This document shows, piece by piece, positions 12,717 to 27,700 of a DNA stretch of 60,000 nt. Source of the stretch: Owenia fusiformis (Eukaryota > Annelida > Polychaeta > Sabellida > Oweniidae); the NCBI GenBank assembly GCA_903813345.2, contig CAIIXF020000011.1:31366166-31426165 (forward strand), given 5' to 3'. A program made the position numbers and the translations under genes. Within the stretch, counting starts at the first letter, position 1. Each line of letters opens with the position of its first letter. Under the pieces are notes generated by a model. It did no database searches, was not told the DNA's origin, and saw nothing but the letters and a program-made list of their open reading frames with translations.

Positions 12717-15700
12717 TTACACCTTATACCTGCCGCCCTTCATCTCAAGTTCGGAGCCTGGTTCTTTGAGGACATATCCCGAATGTTTGTTTTTCTTCAA
12801 ATATGCCAGAAGTTCATAGACATTCATTTTCTTTTGAATGACCAACACCTTTTCTGTTGACTTGCTATCCTCTTTAAAGACGTGTTCTTTTAAGTTGACA
12901 TTTAGGTCAAGTTCTTTGGCAACTTCGATGATCATCTGTTGCTCATCTTTTGAGAATGCTGGGTCACACAACCACTCAATGGTGGTTCGACTAGCGAAGA
13001 ATGTGGCCAACTGCTCTTTAGCCATATCGAATTCTTTTTTGAGACGCTTTTCTGAAGTTTCACTGCCGAACAGACTCACTACTTTGATAAGTTCAATACT
13101 GTGCAAGGGGTCGTTGATGCGTTCTGGGCTGAATGGGTTTTCTAATGTCACCCGCATCTGAAATGTTTCCAAAGAATAACATCTCATTACTAGAAAGTAC
13201 CATATCCCATCAAACAAAACACATTCACAGAGAAATGGATGAATGAGTTGACAGCTTCTTGGAATGTGAGAACTTTTTCTGTATGTTTCGCATAATTACA
13301 GTAGGTTAATAGCTATCACACTTCATATTGGCAGAAATGAATTGGAATTCATAACATGTATATGTATATTTTGGCAGTAAAAATTTGTCAGTCTAAACAG
13401 CACTTGTTAAGTCATTGGACGTTGTAAGAAAATGTTACAGACATGGAATCCCGAACACAAACAGTCATACACCAACCACCCAATGTCAAACACAATCCAC
13501 AAAAAGTGAGGAGACTATAACAATATGTCAACGCCACACAAATTACCAACTGTTTTCTGTTTATTCATTTTGTTTCATTCTCAAGTGTTAAATTACTTAC
13601 AATATTATAAGATGTCTTCCTAATTTCCTCTAGAGCTATAGCAGCTGCGTGTAGTCTTGCGTCATTCTTCGATAGGCCACGTCCCTGATCCTTCATAGGC
13701 TTCCCCTCAATTGTCAAGTCCATCCTGAAAATAATATTGTATGATTGATCATCCATTTGCTATTTCTTATGCATAGCATTGTACTCTGAAATAATTTAAC
13801 TTCAAACTAAAAATAAGAGGGATAAATCAAGGCATTATACACAAGCTAGTTAACTAGCCGATAATCAATAATTTTACAATTTGGTGATTAATGAATATGC
13901 AATATTTAAAATTAATGAAAATATAAATTTGACAGGGAGGGTAAAAATAGAAAAAATTAAGTACAATGAGATGAGAAGTCAAAACTGGAGAGAATGATCA
14001 ATCCCAAAGTCAAAACTGGAGAGAATGATCAATCCAAAAGTCAAAACTGGAAAGAACGATCAATTCCAAACACCAATACGAAGGTAGTCATGAAAACATG
14101 AGTTAAACTGAGGTAAACTTACAGATACACTGGGCCGCTAAGGAATAGAGCTTCATTGAGCTCATAACAGACATTGTATTTACAGGCCCTGGCGCTGGCA
14201 TTGAGAATGTTGTTGGATCTTGGCATCATACTCTGATTCCCTGTCCTTTCTCTCGTCTTCAAGATAACATCAGATGGTTTAATTGGCTCACCAGGGGTAC
14301 GTACACTGTGTTCGTCAAACTTGTCTACTTTGTAAGTGTCAATTAAGTTAACTCTTGTTGTACCCTCGACAAGAGCAATATTAAGGGATGGTTCTTGGAT
14401 GCTGAACCTTTCGCTGGCAAAGCCACTTTTCTGCTTGTCGATCATCTCATTGAGAATATCCCGAAGCGAGGATTTCCTTTCTACCCAGATGAATGTGAGA
14501 GTTTCATCATCCTTCTTTGTTTCATGTTTCTTAAGAACACAACCAGCCCCTTCAGCAAGAGCTTCGATCTCTGCGATTTCCTTTTCGTTCAGCTCATTGG
14601 TGAAAAACAATTCATCTGATGTATGTGTTAGAGTACTCAACAATCTACCAATCATACGCTTCGCTACTGGGGTGAAGACTCTCAACGCCGCATTCTTGCT
14701 TTGGAGTTGACGTCCGTATATTTCAGTCAATGTGACTCCTTTTGGTTTGGTCATCTGAGCGAGTTCCTCAGCACTGAAGTCTTCCAATGGTTTGCGCTTC
14801 TGAAACATCATACACAACTTCCAAGAAAATAGTCCACTCAACATATTCAATGATTGAGGAGGCTGGCTTGCTTTAAGAATCTTAATTTGTAAAGCTCAAT
14901 ATGGTAAACAAAAAGATGCGATAAAATTCTTCACTGCGAGACTACTCTACATACGCTCTTTGATTCTTTGTTTTAGACAAGTATGATACACTTAAAATTT
15001 TAATGAATCTCAAGTGTATCTAATATGAACTAAAATAAATGTTACATACTTAACATAGAAAAGAAGTATACACATGTACATGTTTTGATTGATCTATAGC
15101 CAACATCAAATAATCATCTCTAACTTAGAGTGAGACGAAAGTCAAACTCTTATAAAGGGTTACTTACCGTTAATGTGTAGCATATTTTCTGAAGGTTCTG
15201 AAGAGCCTTTCTTTTAGCACCAATCTTGGAATCCTTCAGGTTGGTAGAAATAACATACGCTATTATTGTATCATCTATCATTACTTGTGTCCTGTAATAG
15301 GAAGTAGAACATCTCAAATTAGTTAAACAGGCAATATGCATATTTTTGAAGAATATTTTTTAAATAATTTATCGTAAATCCTGGTGTGGTCTGTTTGAGC
15401 TGTTTTTGGTCTAATGAAAGATCAAGAACTTATCAATCCATTGGAAATACTATGAAGATCAAAACAAAGACTTCATTTTGCCAAAAAATGCTGAAAATAC
15501 GCTGTGTTCCTTTAACAAGTAGTATGGACCTCCCCTGGACTTTTTTCTGAACATTTAACATCGTGGTAAATCCTAATTACTAGTTTCAGACAATAATTCA
15601 GGATGTTTCATCTTTTTGGAAGGCTGCAGATTGGGTGAGATCAGGGTGGCACATCAATTTAAGATTTTTAACAGGATGGTAATATGTCATTTTCAAAATC

Positions 15701-18700
15701 TCAACAGGATAGCATATCAGATTTTCAATAAGATGCACTACCCAGTTGTTCTTAATAAAGGGAGTCCACTGAATAGTGTGTTCAAATATTCAAATGTTTT
15801 GTGCTACACCTCTTTTACATACATGTAGTAAAATCCTGATATCAATTGGGTGTAGCACATGCTACTATAGCTTTAGCGATTAGTAATCTCTTGGATTCTA
15901 CACACGAATATCCTTTTACTTTTGATAATTTTTTTTATCTTAAGATTTTATTGACATTAATTATGAATAAAGTAGAAATCATACATGAGGTACACAATCA
16001 CAAAGTAGCATTATAGGTAGTATTTACAATTCAGTAATATGGTCATATAATTGTATAACAAAAGATGTAGAAGGAAAAAAAGAAAAACTGAAAGTACAAT
16101 TTCAGAAAACACTGGACCCCAAATAATAATTTGATGTTGGTTGGCAGAAAACTTACACATATTCATCTGGTTTGCGCTCAAAGTTCATGTTAAGTGAGGA
16201 ATATGTCAGGACCATTGGTGTGCGGTTGAGGGAACGTTCTAGAATAGTTGTGGAATCGCGGGACTCATCCTCACCTTTCATCTTCAGCAGGATAAGCTCA
16301 CCTATATACAATGAAAATAAAAATACACTTAATGCTAACAAATACTTCAATTGAATGCAAGGCATTAACATGAAAAATATCACCACTTGCCATTTGTTAT
16401 AGACACTCAATGCCAATTGCCTGTTGCCGTCACAAAAAGTTGGTAGACCATAAAAATATCTCTCCACTTGTGGTGGTGACATTTTTAAGTGATCTCTTCA
16501 GATTTTTCTCCCCACAGGATGCATTAATCTAGACCAAATTTTGATTGAAATACCGCAGTACAATGTAATGTATTACACTCATTTGACTGAATGCATTTTA
16601 AATAGAGATTACCCAGGGTGGCATCTTATTTTCTGAATTGGGATGGGCATATCACCATTTTTTCTAATCTTGGACAGACCATTATTTTCCTCTCTGAATA
16701 AATCACAGTTAAACTTGTGTTAGTGAAAACCTTTGGCATCTGAAAGTAGTTTATAGTGTTACACTTTGGAGGCATTCTTATTTTAAGGTTCCACGCACGG
16801 AGGTGTTCCACAACAGGTTTACGGAAAAAGCGATACAAGCCAATAAGGTGGAGCATTATGCACTGACCTGTAGGACAATGGTCAATCAATTTTACCACCT
16901 GATAATTTCATCATGTATAGAAAAAACAAGGCACTGACATGACAAAATGTCACCACTTTGTAAGTTACTGCAAATTGTTAGACGCAGAACACAAATTGTT
17001 ACAGATGCCAAACTCTGAACGCCAAACATCATCCACAAAAAAAGTTGGAGAATATAACAATATGTTGCCACTTCTGGTTCATAATGACATAACTGGTCTT
17101 AAATCAAGTTTTGAACAGTAGAATGAAAATCCTTACACCACATGATGACTTGCAAGTTGAAAGATTTATCATAAATGATATATCAAACTCTTTTAAATGG
17201 TAGTATCATACCTGTAGGGGTGAGACGACAACCAGATGAGTCGAGGACTCGCGGGTTTGGGGCTTCGAGTCGAGTCGAAGTTGATGAATCGAATCATTTT
17301 CGAGTTGAGAAAAAAATTCGAAAAAATAAAAAAATTCAGAAAAATACTGTCAATATGCATGTTTTTACTCGATATTGCGTTGAATATATAAGTTTCAATG
17401 ACTTGGATATGCTTGTATTAAATTATTATATTGTATGTACACATAAAGGAAAGAATATATGTAATAAAATCAGAATAAACTTACGACGAATTGTGTTTGT
17501 TTATATTTCCGGCTTTCCACCATTGACGCATTAAAAATACGAACGGTCAAAAGCGATGTTGTTCGCACTTTATCTGACTCGAAACGGATTCGAAACTCGA
17601 ATCGTCATTTTTCGACTCGTCTCACCCCTACATACCTGTATAGTGCGTATTATCTGTGGCTGCCTCCTCAGTCTTCTTTGGCTGAAACTTTTCGGATGAA
17701 ATCTTCTCAACCTTCTTGCAGATCTTTCCAGTCTTTTCCAGAGAAGGATGCAAGATGCTGTACTTGTCACTGTATATCTTGTTAGGATCTGTAATACATG
17801 TACAAAGAAAGTTGAAGAACTATCTGATTAATGGAGAGATCTTCCCAGTGTCCTCTATAGATGGAGAAAATATGCCATTCTCCATATTTACAAGGAAAAT
17901 GGTAGAAGTACATGAAGAATGCAAAATTTTATAATGCATAGATGAGGACTTAATTTGTATGGAGCCTCACATACTAAGAGTATCATTTTATTTAATATCA
18001 TATTTTAAGAAACAAATTCAACAGTTATTTATTTGTATAAAATTATATATTCAAAAGAAAAACATTATTTATTGGTTCATGCTATAAACTGGAGTTTTTT
18101 CCATGTTATGTAATTCTTACCTCCTTTAAGGAGAGTAGTAATGATGTGTTCACGATTGGACCCAAACGAGATGACACCATAGTTTTCTGCAGGAGTTGTA
18201 GCAGTTTTTCTTGTGTGCATCACAAGCGGTGGATTTGTTCTAACAAAATCCCCAATAGATGTCAGCTCTGGTACAGTGAAACCAATCAGCTCTATTTCTT
18301 TGTATTCAGTGGATTGCTGAAAAGTACAAATTGTTCATATTTTGCAACATCTTAAAAAGCAGTTTCTTAAAACAAAATATGTGTGTATAGAAGCAAAATA
18401 TGTGTGATTGTTAAGAGTGGGTCTCCATATAAATGTGCCATATACGGTATTATAAGGGTTAAAAATATCCCACTATTAAAGCTTTCAACAATTTCAAGAT
18501 AAACTGAATCTTTTCTCAAAATGTTCATTTGAGACGCGCAATGTTCAAAGTTTGATTTATTTAACTTACTTTCAAATCTTCTAGTCTTGCAAGTATTTCT
18601 TGTTTGTTGTCATCATTCAATTCAAATGTTGCTTCAGTATCCATAACAAAGTCTTCCTTGTTCAATTTGTGTCTCTTTTCTCTGGCATCAGCCTCCTTCG

Positions 18701-21700
18701 GGTTCTTTACGTTCCCCTTGATCTGGAAATATGACAAAATAATTCATCTTTAACAATTCCATTTTGATTTGAAGTATACTTAATATGGTTCATGGTAAAA
18801 TGGTTTGTATTGATGATAAAAATCCACTGGTCAATTTTGATTTCGGACTAAGTACTGACAAATTTAAGCTAACTGGCTCTGGTACATAAGCGTAAGCACA
18901 TATCGGCAAATTATACTGCAATATCAATCAAATTCAGAAAACAATTAGTTTGTCAAAAGTAAAATCTAGAAATAAATCTACTGGATCAAATTATATTGGA
19001 GTACTAGAATACACTGGCAAAATGGCCTAATTATACAATTGAGTACGGGACTAAAGTCAGGCAATCCTTTTAATTGAGGAAATAGTTGACATTCTTTATA
19101 GATTCACTGCACTTAAAAATGTAACCTGTGAAAATTGATGCATTTACCTGGAGGCAGGGGTGTTGAAGCTTCCAGTACTGTAGAAGATTATTAGGTCCTG
19201 CAAGTTCCACTTCATCAAGACATTCACCCACTTCATTCCATACTGGCTTTGAGTTGATGTAAATACTCTGCCTATAAGCATACAAATAGCAGAAAATGTG
19301 AAAGAACATTTGGGAAATATTTCAAAGGCATTAAGAGGGGACATTTCTAGTATCCCGATTTATGTGTGAAAGTAATATTTAGGTAACATTTAAAAACGCA
19401 TTTAAAGTGGACAATTTATGTAATCTTTGACAATGCAGTACTACTAGGTGTAGGTGTAATTCATACCTACTTAGCATTATCAACTCCGTTTCAGACTCTT
19501 AGTACAGTTAAAGGGTGTCAATTTATAGTATTGATTTTCAGAATGAAGTCCTCAATTTAAAACATGGAAAATCAAGGAAAATGGAACATCAATACAACAT
19601 CTACATTTTTTATTATTCTCATTATCAAATACTCAGATTTATATAAAAATGGGAACATACTTAAAATATCCAAGAGCGTATTTGATAACAACTTCCAGGC
19701 GTAGGTTGCTGAATATGGCTGTTTGCTTCACATCCGCTAGACGGTTTTTGGTGGCAGTATTTAGAGTCTCCATAATAACAAGTCCCTTCAAATACAAATG
19801 TATATATATATCATAATTTCAAGCACCTTGATAGCTGTCAATGTTGAGAATCGATGTAGCTTGCCACTTTTACAGAGAGGTGCACATTAAGTCCACTTCT
19901 AATTTTATTATAAGGAATTCGTTTTTAGGATAATATCTAATTATAGAATAGGCAAGAAATTAAGTTCAGCATGAAGGCACGTGTAAGTCCAACTTTCCAA
20001 TGGTATACTTCAAGTACATACCTCAAACATTTTCTCTCGTTTTGTAAGTGGCACATGTACAGTAGTCTTATTGATGACTTCTCCAAATTCGTAGTGGTCA
20101 TACTCCTCCCAGTCGACTCTCCAGTGCTGCTTGATCTTGACATTGTTCAGAACATCACTTATTTTACGGACCCGCAGAGTGTACAGTGCCTTGGAGATGG
20201 CTTTTTTAAGAGCATCTTGCTTTGTGATATGCTCTAAGGTTGAGATATGAATCTAAAACAGATTGAATACATGGAAACCCATTACATTGTGAGTAGTCTA
20301 AATACTTATGATTGAAAACGATTAAAGCTCGAGCTGAGATTCATATTCAGAATTTTGATCATAAATGCAGTGTTAGTAGAATACAGCAAGAATTTTACAA
20401 AGTAAAATTATTTATTAGTACTATGTATCATCCTGTATCAAATGTTCTAGAAACTTAAAAAGTAACCAAGACTTATATGTAGTACAAGATCAAACTAGTC
20501 TACATGAACTATCTCTTATTCAGAGAAAAAACGTACCCCTCCAATATAAATCTGCACGCAGTAAAGTTTCTGCCCTTTATGTTTAGGATCATCTTTGGGC
20601 GGGTGGTATCTGACTGTAAACTGCAGCTCATTTTTATTACAGCAACCAGCGAGACGGTCAAATAAAGATTCTGGGACTTCTACATTATCAAGCATCTGAA
20701 GCATCTCGTCACGAACCTTGCTAATCCTGGCACCTACTGGCGTGGGGAAGCTGAGAGTACCCTGATTAACAAAATAATGTGTATGTTATATTCATTTATT
20801 CTTTATGGAAAACATTTATAACATAAAGAACCTGTTTAGATTATCATAATGGTGAGAAAACTCACAACTCTTGCTCAGGTTTTTAGCGATTAAAAGCCCT
20901 AATCAAGTGTTTATTTCTGAAAATGGAATATCAAAATTGTCTAAAATCATATATGTAACGACTTAAGTGGACAAGGAATTGTAATACTGTACTTATATTT
21001 TTGCTATCTGAAACATTACCAGTTAAAGAATATTTGTAGAAAATACATCTCATATTACCTGTTCGCGGGTTGGGATCAATCCCTTGTTCATGAGTGACAT
21101 CAAGATCTTTGTAGGGCCAGAGAATGTTGTCTCTGCGGTCATAGGGGGTTTCTTAGGACCTTCATTACCATTTCCCATTCCCCTACCCATAGGACCCATT
21201 CCCATACCACCACGACCCATGGGACCACCTCCCATTCCACCACGACCATTTGGACCCCCACGACCCATTGGGCCACCACGACCCATTGGACCGCCTCCCA
21301 TGCCTCCACGACCCATTGGACCTCCTCCCATTCCACCTCGACCCATACCACCACGACCCATTGGACCTCCTCCCATGCCACCACGACCCATTGGACCTCC
21401 TCCCATACCACCACGACCCATATTACCACCTCCCATGCCCATATTACCTCCTCCCATACCCATATTACCTCCTCCCATCCCCATGTTACCTCCTCCCATA
21501 CCCATATTGCCTCCTCCCATTCCCATATTACCACCTCCCATTCCCATATTACCCCCTCCCATTCCCATATTACCTCCTCCCATGCCCATATCATCTCCCC
21601 CCATTCCCATATTTCCGCCTCCCATTCCACCCTGTGCCATCATCCCTACACCCCTTGGGGACTGATCCATCATTCCAAGCATGCCTCTACCCCTTCCAGG

Positions 21701-24700
21701 ACTTGACATTTGTGCGATTGCCTTCTCTCGCTCTTCTAATTCCCTCCGCTCTTCTAAAAGTTGTCGTTTTTGCTTCTCCAAAGCAAGTTCTTGTTCGAGT
21801 AATTTCTCACGGTCTGACTTAAAGTTATCTCCCCCAGCTGATGCTCCACCCCCTCCTGTGGATGTTTCTTGGCCACCTATGGGTCCATATGGGTCATCAA
21901 AGCCTCCTGGGAGATAAAGGGACACAATCTTTTAGCTTTAATACGTAAATGTGGATATATATAATATATACGACTGCTCCAATATACAGTGCTACAAAAT
22001 ATCCATAAACTCCAGTAAACGTGTACTCTGCGAAATATTTGGATTTTCAACCTCTTAGTGACAATATTGCCAACAATCAACTATATAAACAGTATTAACA
22101 TTCAGAATAGTTTAGTTAACCCACATGGTGAAAAAAGGTGACTCCTCTGATATAAGAAGCTGTGACCAATGCTTGAAATGGCAAATGTGAATTTTTACTT
22201 AATTAATGCAAAATGTCACCACCTGCCATACATTATGTGTCGTATGCTGAAACTGTCCACAAAAAGTTTGAGACTATAACAATATGTCAACATTTGTGGT
22301 GGTGACATAAAAAACACTATAAAACAAAGCATGAACATGTTTCTTACCAAACATGGAGCCTCCTCCCATGCCTTGGCCCATAGCTCTCTTCTGCATAGAG
22401 CCGCCCTGGTCAAACATACTACAAATACAGCACATAATCATAAATACATAATCAAATAATCTGGCCAACAGTCTAGAGATATATACCATGGAGATGTTGA
22501 TATAGTAAAAATGAAAAAGGTCTTATTTCGAGTTCTATTTAAGATTTTCTTATTTATTCACTATAGATAAAATGTGTGACCCAAAGGAACTGGTACATAT
22601 ACCATTTTGTTATTATATTCCTTAGTGACTTCACCAGTTTTGTCAATTTTTTTCTTTAAAAATCCAAATATCTTTGATTTTTATTGTCTTTATTTTGTCA
22701 CGTGTCATAATACTATTAGCTTTCCTTTATTTTCCATAACAACGCTAACTTTTGTACCTATTTTATTCACGGATTTTCAAATTTTTCAAGTGTCCCTGGG
22801 ATGAGGCCCACTTTTAAGAAAAGATTTCCTATATAGTGTAACAAATGTAGGTGGCACAGTGATAGGTGGAAGATTTATAATTTTAACGAAATCTCCATGG
22901 TATGGTCTGAAGACTATTAATTAAATGAATTGTTATCATAATATGAATCTTAGCAAAATACTGAAGTTGATACAGTATAAAGTATCAAAACAGATGATGA
23001 CGTTTCTTTCAACGCTTAAAGAATCCGGACACACATTTTGATCAAAAACAAAATGGACGATGACATATCTACTGAATAATTGCAATGACAGTCTTCATAC
23101 ATATAAAATTGTCAAAATCAGATTATTTCCTTCTCTTTGATATAATATAATGCTGAAGTCCTAGGTACACATTCAGTTCTGCTCAATAGGAGCAAATATG
23201 GATACAATATTTTAATGTAGATCAAAAGTTGAATAAAGCTGAAATATGAAATAACAGAGGCAATATGGTCATAAGTTACCACATAATTTTCCCTTTTTTA
23301 TTCGAAAAGATGACAAAACACCCAAAAAACTGTTTTATACATATATACCGAAGTATATTTTCTTCAGGAATTTGTGATGATGTTTCACAAAGTACGATCC
23401 TACAAATCCCAGTATCTCATCTTAATTTCTAGGTGGTTAGAAAAATAGAAGCCATATATGGGGCAACAATGATAAAACCCCTAAATAATTAGATGTAAAT
23501 CCTACCTCAGCACAGAGTTACATTTTAAACAAAACTCTGAATTGGTTAGACAATTTTATACAGTTGTGTTTAGCAGCCGTACCCCACTACTGTTGGCCAT
23601 CACACTCTGGGTCAAAAATCATTTCAAACTTATTGCGCCAATATTTTCTCGACCAATCATCAAGTAGAAAGGAAAACCCTTCAATAATGTTATATGTTTG
23701 TTAATACTGAGTCAACAATAACGTCAGAAAAATGACCATATATCAGCGAGTTTAGTGGCTTCTCTAAACTCTCAACTTTTAAGAACAAACAAATCCTGGT
23801 CGCACTGACTAGCAACTCACAAGTCTGTGAAATGAAGCATCTGCATATAACTACACCTACATCTTTACATTTGTACTATTCAAAAGAATATTTAGATTTT
23901 GATTTTTTATCTTGACTGGATTTTAGCATGCTCTGCCAATACAGTATTCAAAAGCCGCAATATAATGCCAGTTTTTTGATTGATTTAAAGGTCAAATGCA
24001 AAAATCAAAAAAATCAAACATATACCAAAAAATGTAAAATTATGATATGAATAAAGGTCATTAACAATCTAGATTTCTTTTCATATTCTTTTTTATTTTT
24101 CAAAAAAATAATGACTTCATTCTCGGTGCAGCTGCAATACATCCTAAATGTAAATCTCTGTTCCACTAGTCTAGATACACAGAGTATTTAAACAGGATCT
24201 GATAGTCAATCTAAGATAATCCCGTGATTGTAAATAAGTAGGTTCGCTATTTTGATCACTGACATTTGTAACTGCATGTCAAATGACTATCATGGTCATT
24301 GGTCAACCTCGACAACTACCTGCTAAATTTTCGAAAATCCATACATAAATTTTCTCCAATTCTCTTGAGGATGCCCCAGCTTTTACTGCTCCTATGTCAA
24401 AAATGTTAACGCTGGTTCAAATATTTCTGCATTCATTGCAAAAAACAGCTTCTCAAATAACCACAATTTTGAGAAATGATGTCAAAATATATAAAAAATG
24501 AATCAGCGCATGCAGTCAATCTAAAAATAATGATTAACTCCACTTTGAGACAAAAGTTCTGACAGAGTTCGATAAAATATATCCATCTTCTTAGTTACCA
24601 ATGTTCTTCTTAATATATGTGTATATTCCGGCATCGTTTGACATCCATTGCTTCGCTCAATAGGTCAGCCATTCAAATATGTTGTTGACAGATCATTTCG

Positions 24701-27700
24701 TCCTTATTCTCTTCTATGACTTACAGTTAAGTCAAGTGATTCACTTTTGATATTGATAAGCGACAATATTCAGAGAATCTGATATGAAGATATCAAGCTC
24801 AAAAAATGTCGATTCTGATGCAGAGTTCTGACAAAGTCAAGATTTTTGAAATGAAGAAATAGCATTCATCAAATGAATAAGGAAGTTACAAACTACATGA
24901 CTGTTAGCAGTGAATTTTGTAAGTATGACAACACCAAAAACATGTGTCATTTCGAGCATTTGAAAATATAACCCGAACGTTGCATATTTCTGGGATCAAT
25001 GAATGACGCTTGCCATAGATTGATTATAACTGCATTTTATTTTTTGATGGATCAAAAATTCAAAAATCACTTCATACAATAAAGCATCACTAGTATGACA
25101 CCGTAATGGTTAACATTTGACATCATTGAGTTCACTTTTGACATATTTGATGTCACTTTTGACATTTTTTTGATATTCAAGCATTGGCAACTTTCATAAT
25201 ATGTGGTCATGCTGGACGATCTTAGGTCATGTTTGATGATCTTTGGTCATATTTGTTGATCTTTTGTCATGCTCAACGATCTTTGGATTTCTTCTCGCTT
25301 GTAGATCCTTCTCTTTCAGATAATGGATAATGTTCACATTTTCTTATCTTTAATCTAAATAAAATAGTTTTATATTAATTATTAAATACCTATTGGCAAT
25401 GTAAGTTATGTCTCAATACAGGTATAACTTATATTGACCAACAGTTAGTTCACCTTGCAAACCATTCTCTGTCCCGAATATCTAAATGAGTTAATAATAT
25501 TCATTTAAAAAACTTGAAGGGAAAAGTTAAATGAATGATGTTTTTAAATGGCCAAATATGTTGACAAAACTGAATTTAGATTTAACAGTAGTTTATATGG
25601 TCTATATATAGGGTTCCAGTGATGGATGTAAGACTTCTTCAAATGAGACAGAAAAAAGTTTTTCAAGGTTTAAATCAATGATTACAATTACACTGTGTGG
25701 ATCCCAGGTACCTCCAAGTGTACGTGTCAACATTTTGTAGGAGGCTTGAGGGATTATATAATTCACGAGCTCTTTCTTCAGCATAATACTCCTCCTCTTG
25801 AAGTTGCAGGTAATACAGTTCTTCTTGATGCTGAAGTCTTTTGGCAAGATTAGCTTGCTGCTGACGTTTTAGTACAGCAGCGGGAATATTGTTATTGGCA
25901 CTTTTCTTGGCTTTCCTGAAATTTATGATGAATTCAATATGCATACAATGAAATATATTCTTAAGAATGTTATAACAGTACCATCTACTCAACTTCTATA
26001 TTTCATATCGATTGGTATTTATTCATATTTAATTCCATATTTTTAGATGACCTTATTCCTCTGGTTTCAAATGCATTACATTACATTACTGTTTGGGTCA
26101 ATTTTTTCATTGTCATTATATTTACCACCATTTTCTTCATGACGCTCCTTTGTACAACGTCAGCAAAACATAGTGTTAAGTAATCAAGCATTTTGATGTT
26201 ATATTCAATAACAACCATTATTTTTCCTACTTCATATATACATGTATATCTATATAAACCGCTTAGATTTCAGCAAACTGATCGCCTAATTTTCTTTACT
26301 GCATTCCTTTCTCCAAATTTTCAAAATGTCATGAAACATTTAGAATATTTGGTTACTACAAATCGGCTTAGAATCTGCAAATTAGATGCAGGTAACATCA
26401 TATTTTAGGTACAGTTCAATATCAATCCTGAATCAAGCCTTGCAAAGACTGCATTTAGATGTGAGAATGATGACTCCATTTCAAACAAGAAGGCATATCT
26501 TTTTCTGCTTCTTCTATTAAGGCCATCCTATTCCAAATTCCGGATATATTAGAAGTAATGTCACAAGCTGGTTCAAACGAAAATAAAAGATAAATTATAG
26601 CAAAATTCACATTTATTACAGATTTCTTTTTGTTTAAAGTGTACAAAAAGAAGAAACTGAGCGATCAATGAACTATATAACAACATTTGAATATGTCAGA
26701 TGGTCAGCATAATGTGCAATAAAATTCTACTAAAACTATGGTACAATCATTAGTGCTCCAAATGATATTGAAAATCAATATCAACAATATTTAAGTCAAT
26801 ATCCTATCACTATAGAATATCCATCCTATGAATACTCATTTCATCAAAAACAACAATGTATTAATGACTTTCAAATGTATTATATCATATTATATATAGT
26901 ATCTTTCATGTGTATACATAGGTCAAATTTGCAATTTAAATTGCTCGACTGTAACTTTAGCTAAAGTAAAGTAAATCTTTCACCAATACAATATAGAATC
27001 GGGTATCGACCCATTATTGAAATCTACGGTTCTATGTCCATATGACCTACAAAAGGGTAATAAGCCCATCTGGAGCAGATATATCATCTAACAATAGAAG
27101 AATTTGAATAGAATATAATCTATTTACTATTTTTTTCAAGGCCTGTCTGCGTCGCTAACATGCTAAATATAAGAGTTAGCTGACGTTTGGGAGTCTGACT
27201 TACCTTCTAAAGGTTAGAACCCGAATCTTAATGAAACCATATCACCTTTGTTCCGTCAACCATGGAGCATTTGCCACAACATCCAAGAGGTAAATCATGG
27301 ATCGAGAAAATGAATGATTTCCTTGTAAGTTCCGGAAGTTTCAATACGAAAAATTACCGAACATATGTGAAAACCGAATATTTGTTCGTTGTTTTCACGA
27401 TTTACAGGTTCGTTTGTTCTTCAATGTTTTGGTCTAAATTATAAAGCATCACCAACAGGTCTTTCTCTATTAATCGACTAATACAGCAGACGGCTCATAT
27501 TTCTACGTAGCATTTCATTCAGACCAATAGTGGGAGTGTAGATCACGCAGTTTCGTTCGTTGCGTACTTCACTTGAAATTGGTAATTTTTAATATTGACT
27601 ACTTCACTTAGCTTGGCGGATGTAGAACATTGCTTAATATTCTTTTAATTTTCACACCAGACATGCTTGGTTGACACGTCAACAAAGTAAAGTTCAAGGG

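Noticed and set aside
12838-13161. 107-aa plus-strand frame
   Set aside because: Antisense shadow of the last exon of the NKRF-like gene.
14336-14710. 124-aa plus-strand frame
   Set aside because: Antisense shadow of the large minus-strand exon 14123-14799 of the NKRF-like gene.
21084-21822. Long plus-strand and alternative-frame open frames (up to 193 aa, Pro/Ile/Leu-rich) over the Gly/Met repeat
   Set aside because: They are the reverse or shifted reading of a codon-periodic repeat in a real minus-strand exon; they show no motif and the minus-strand frame joins its neighbours in phase.
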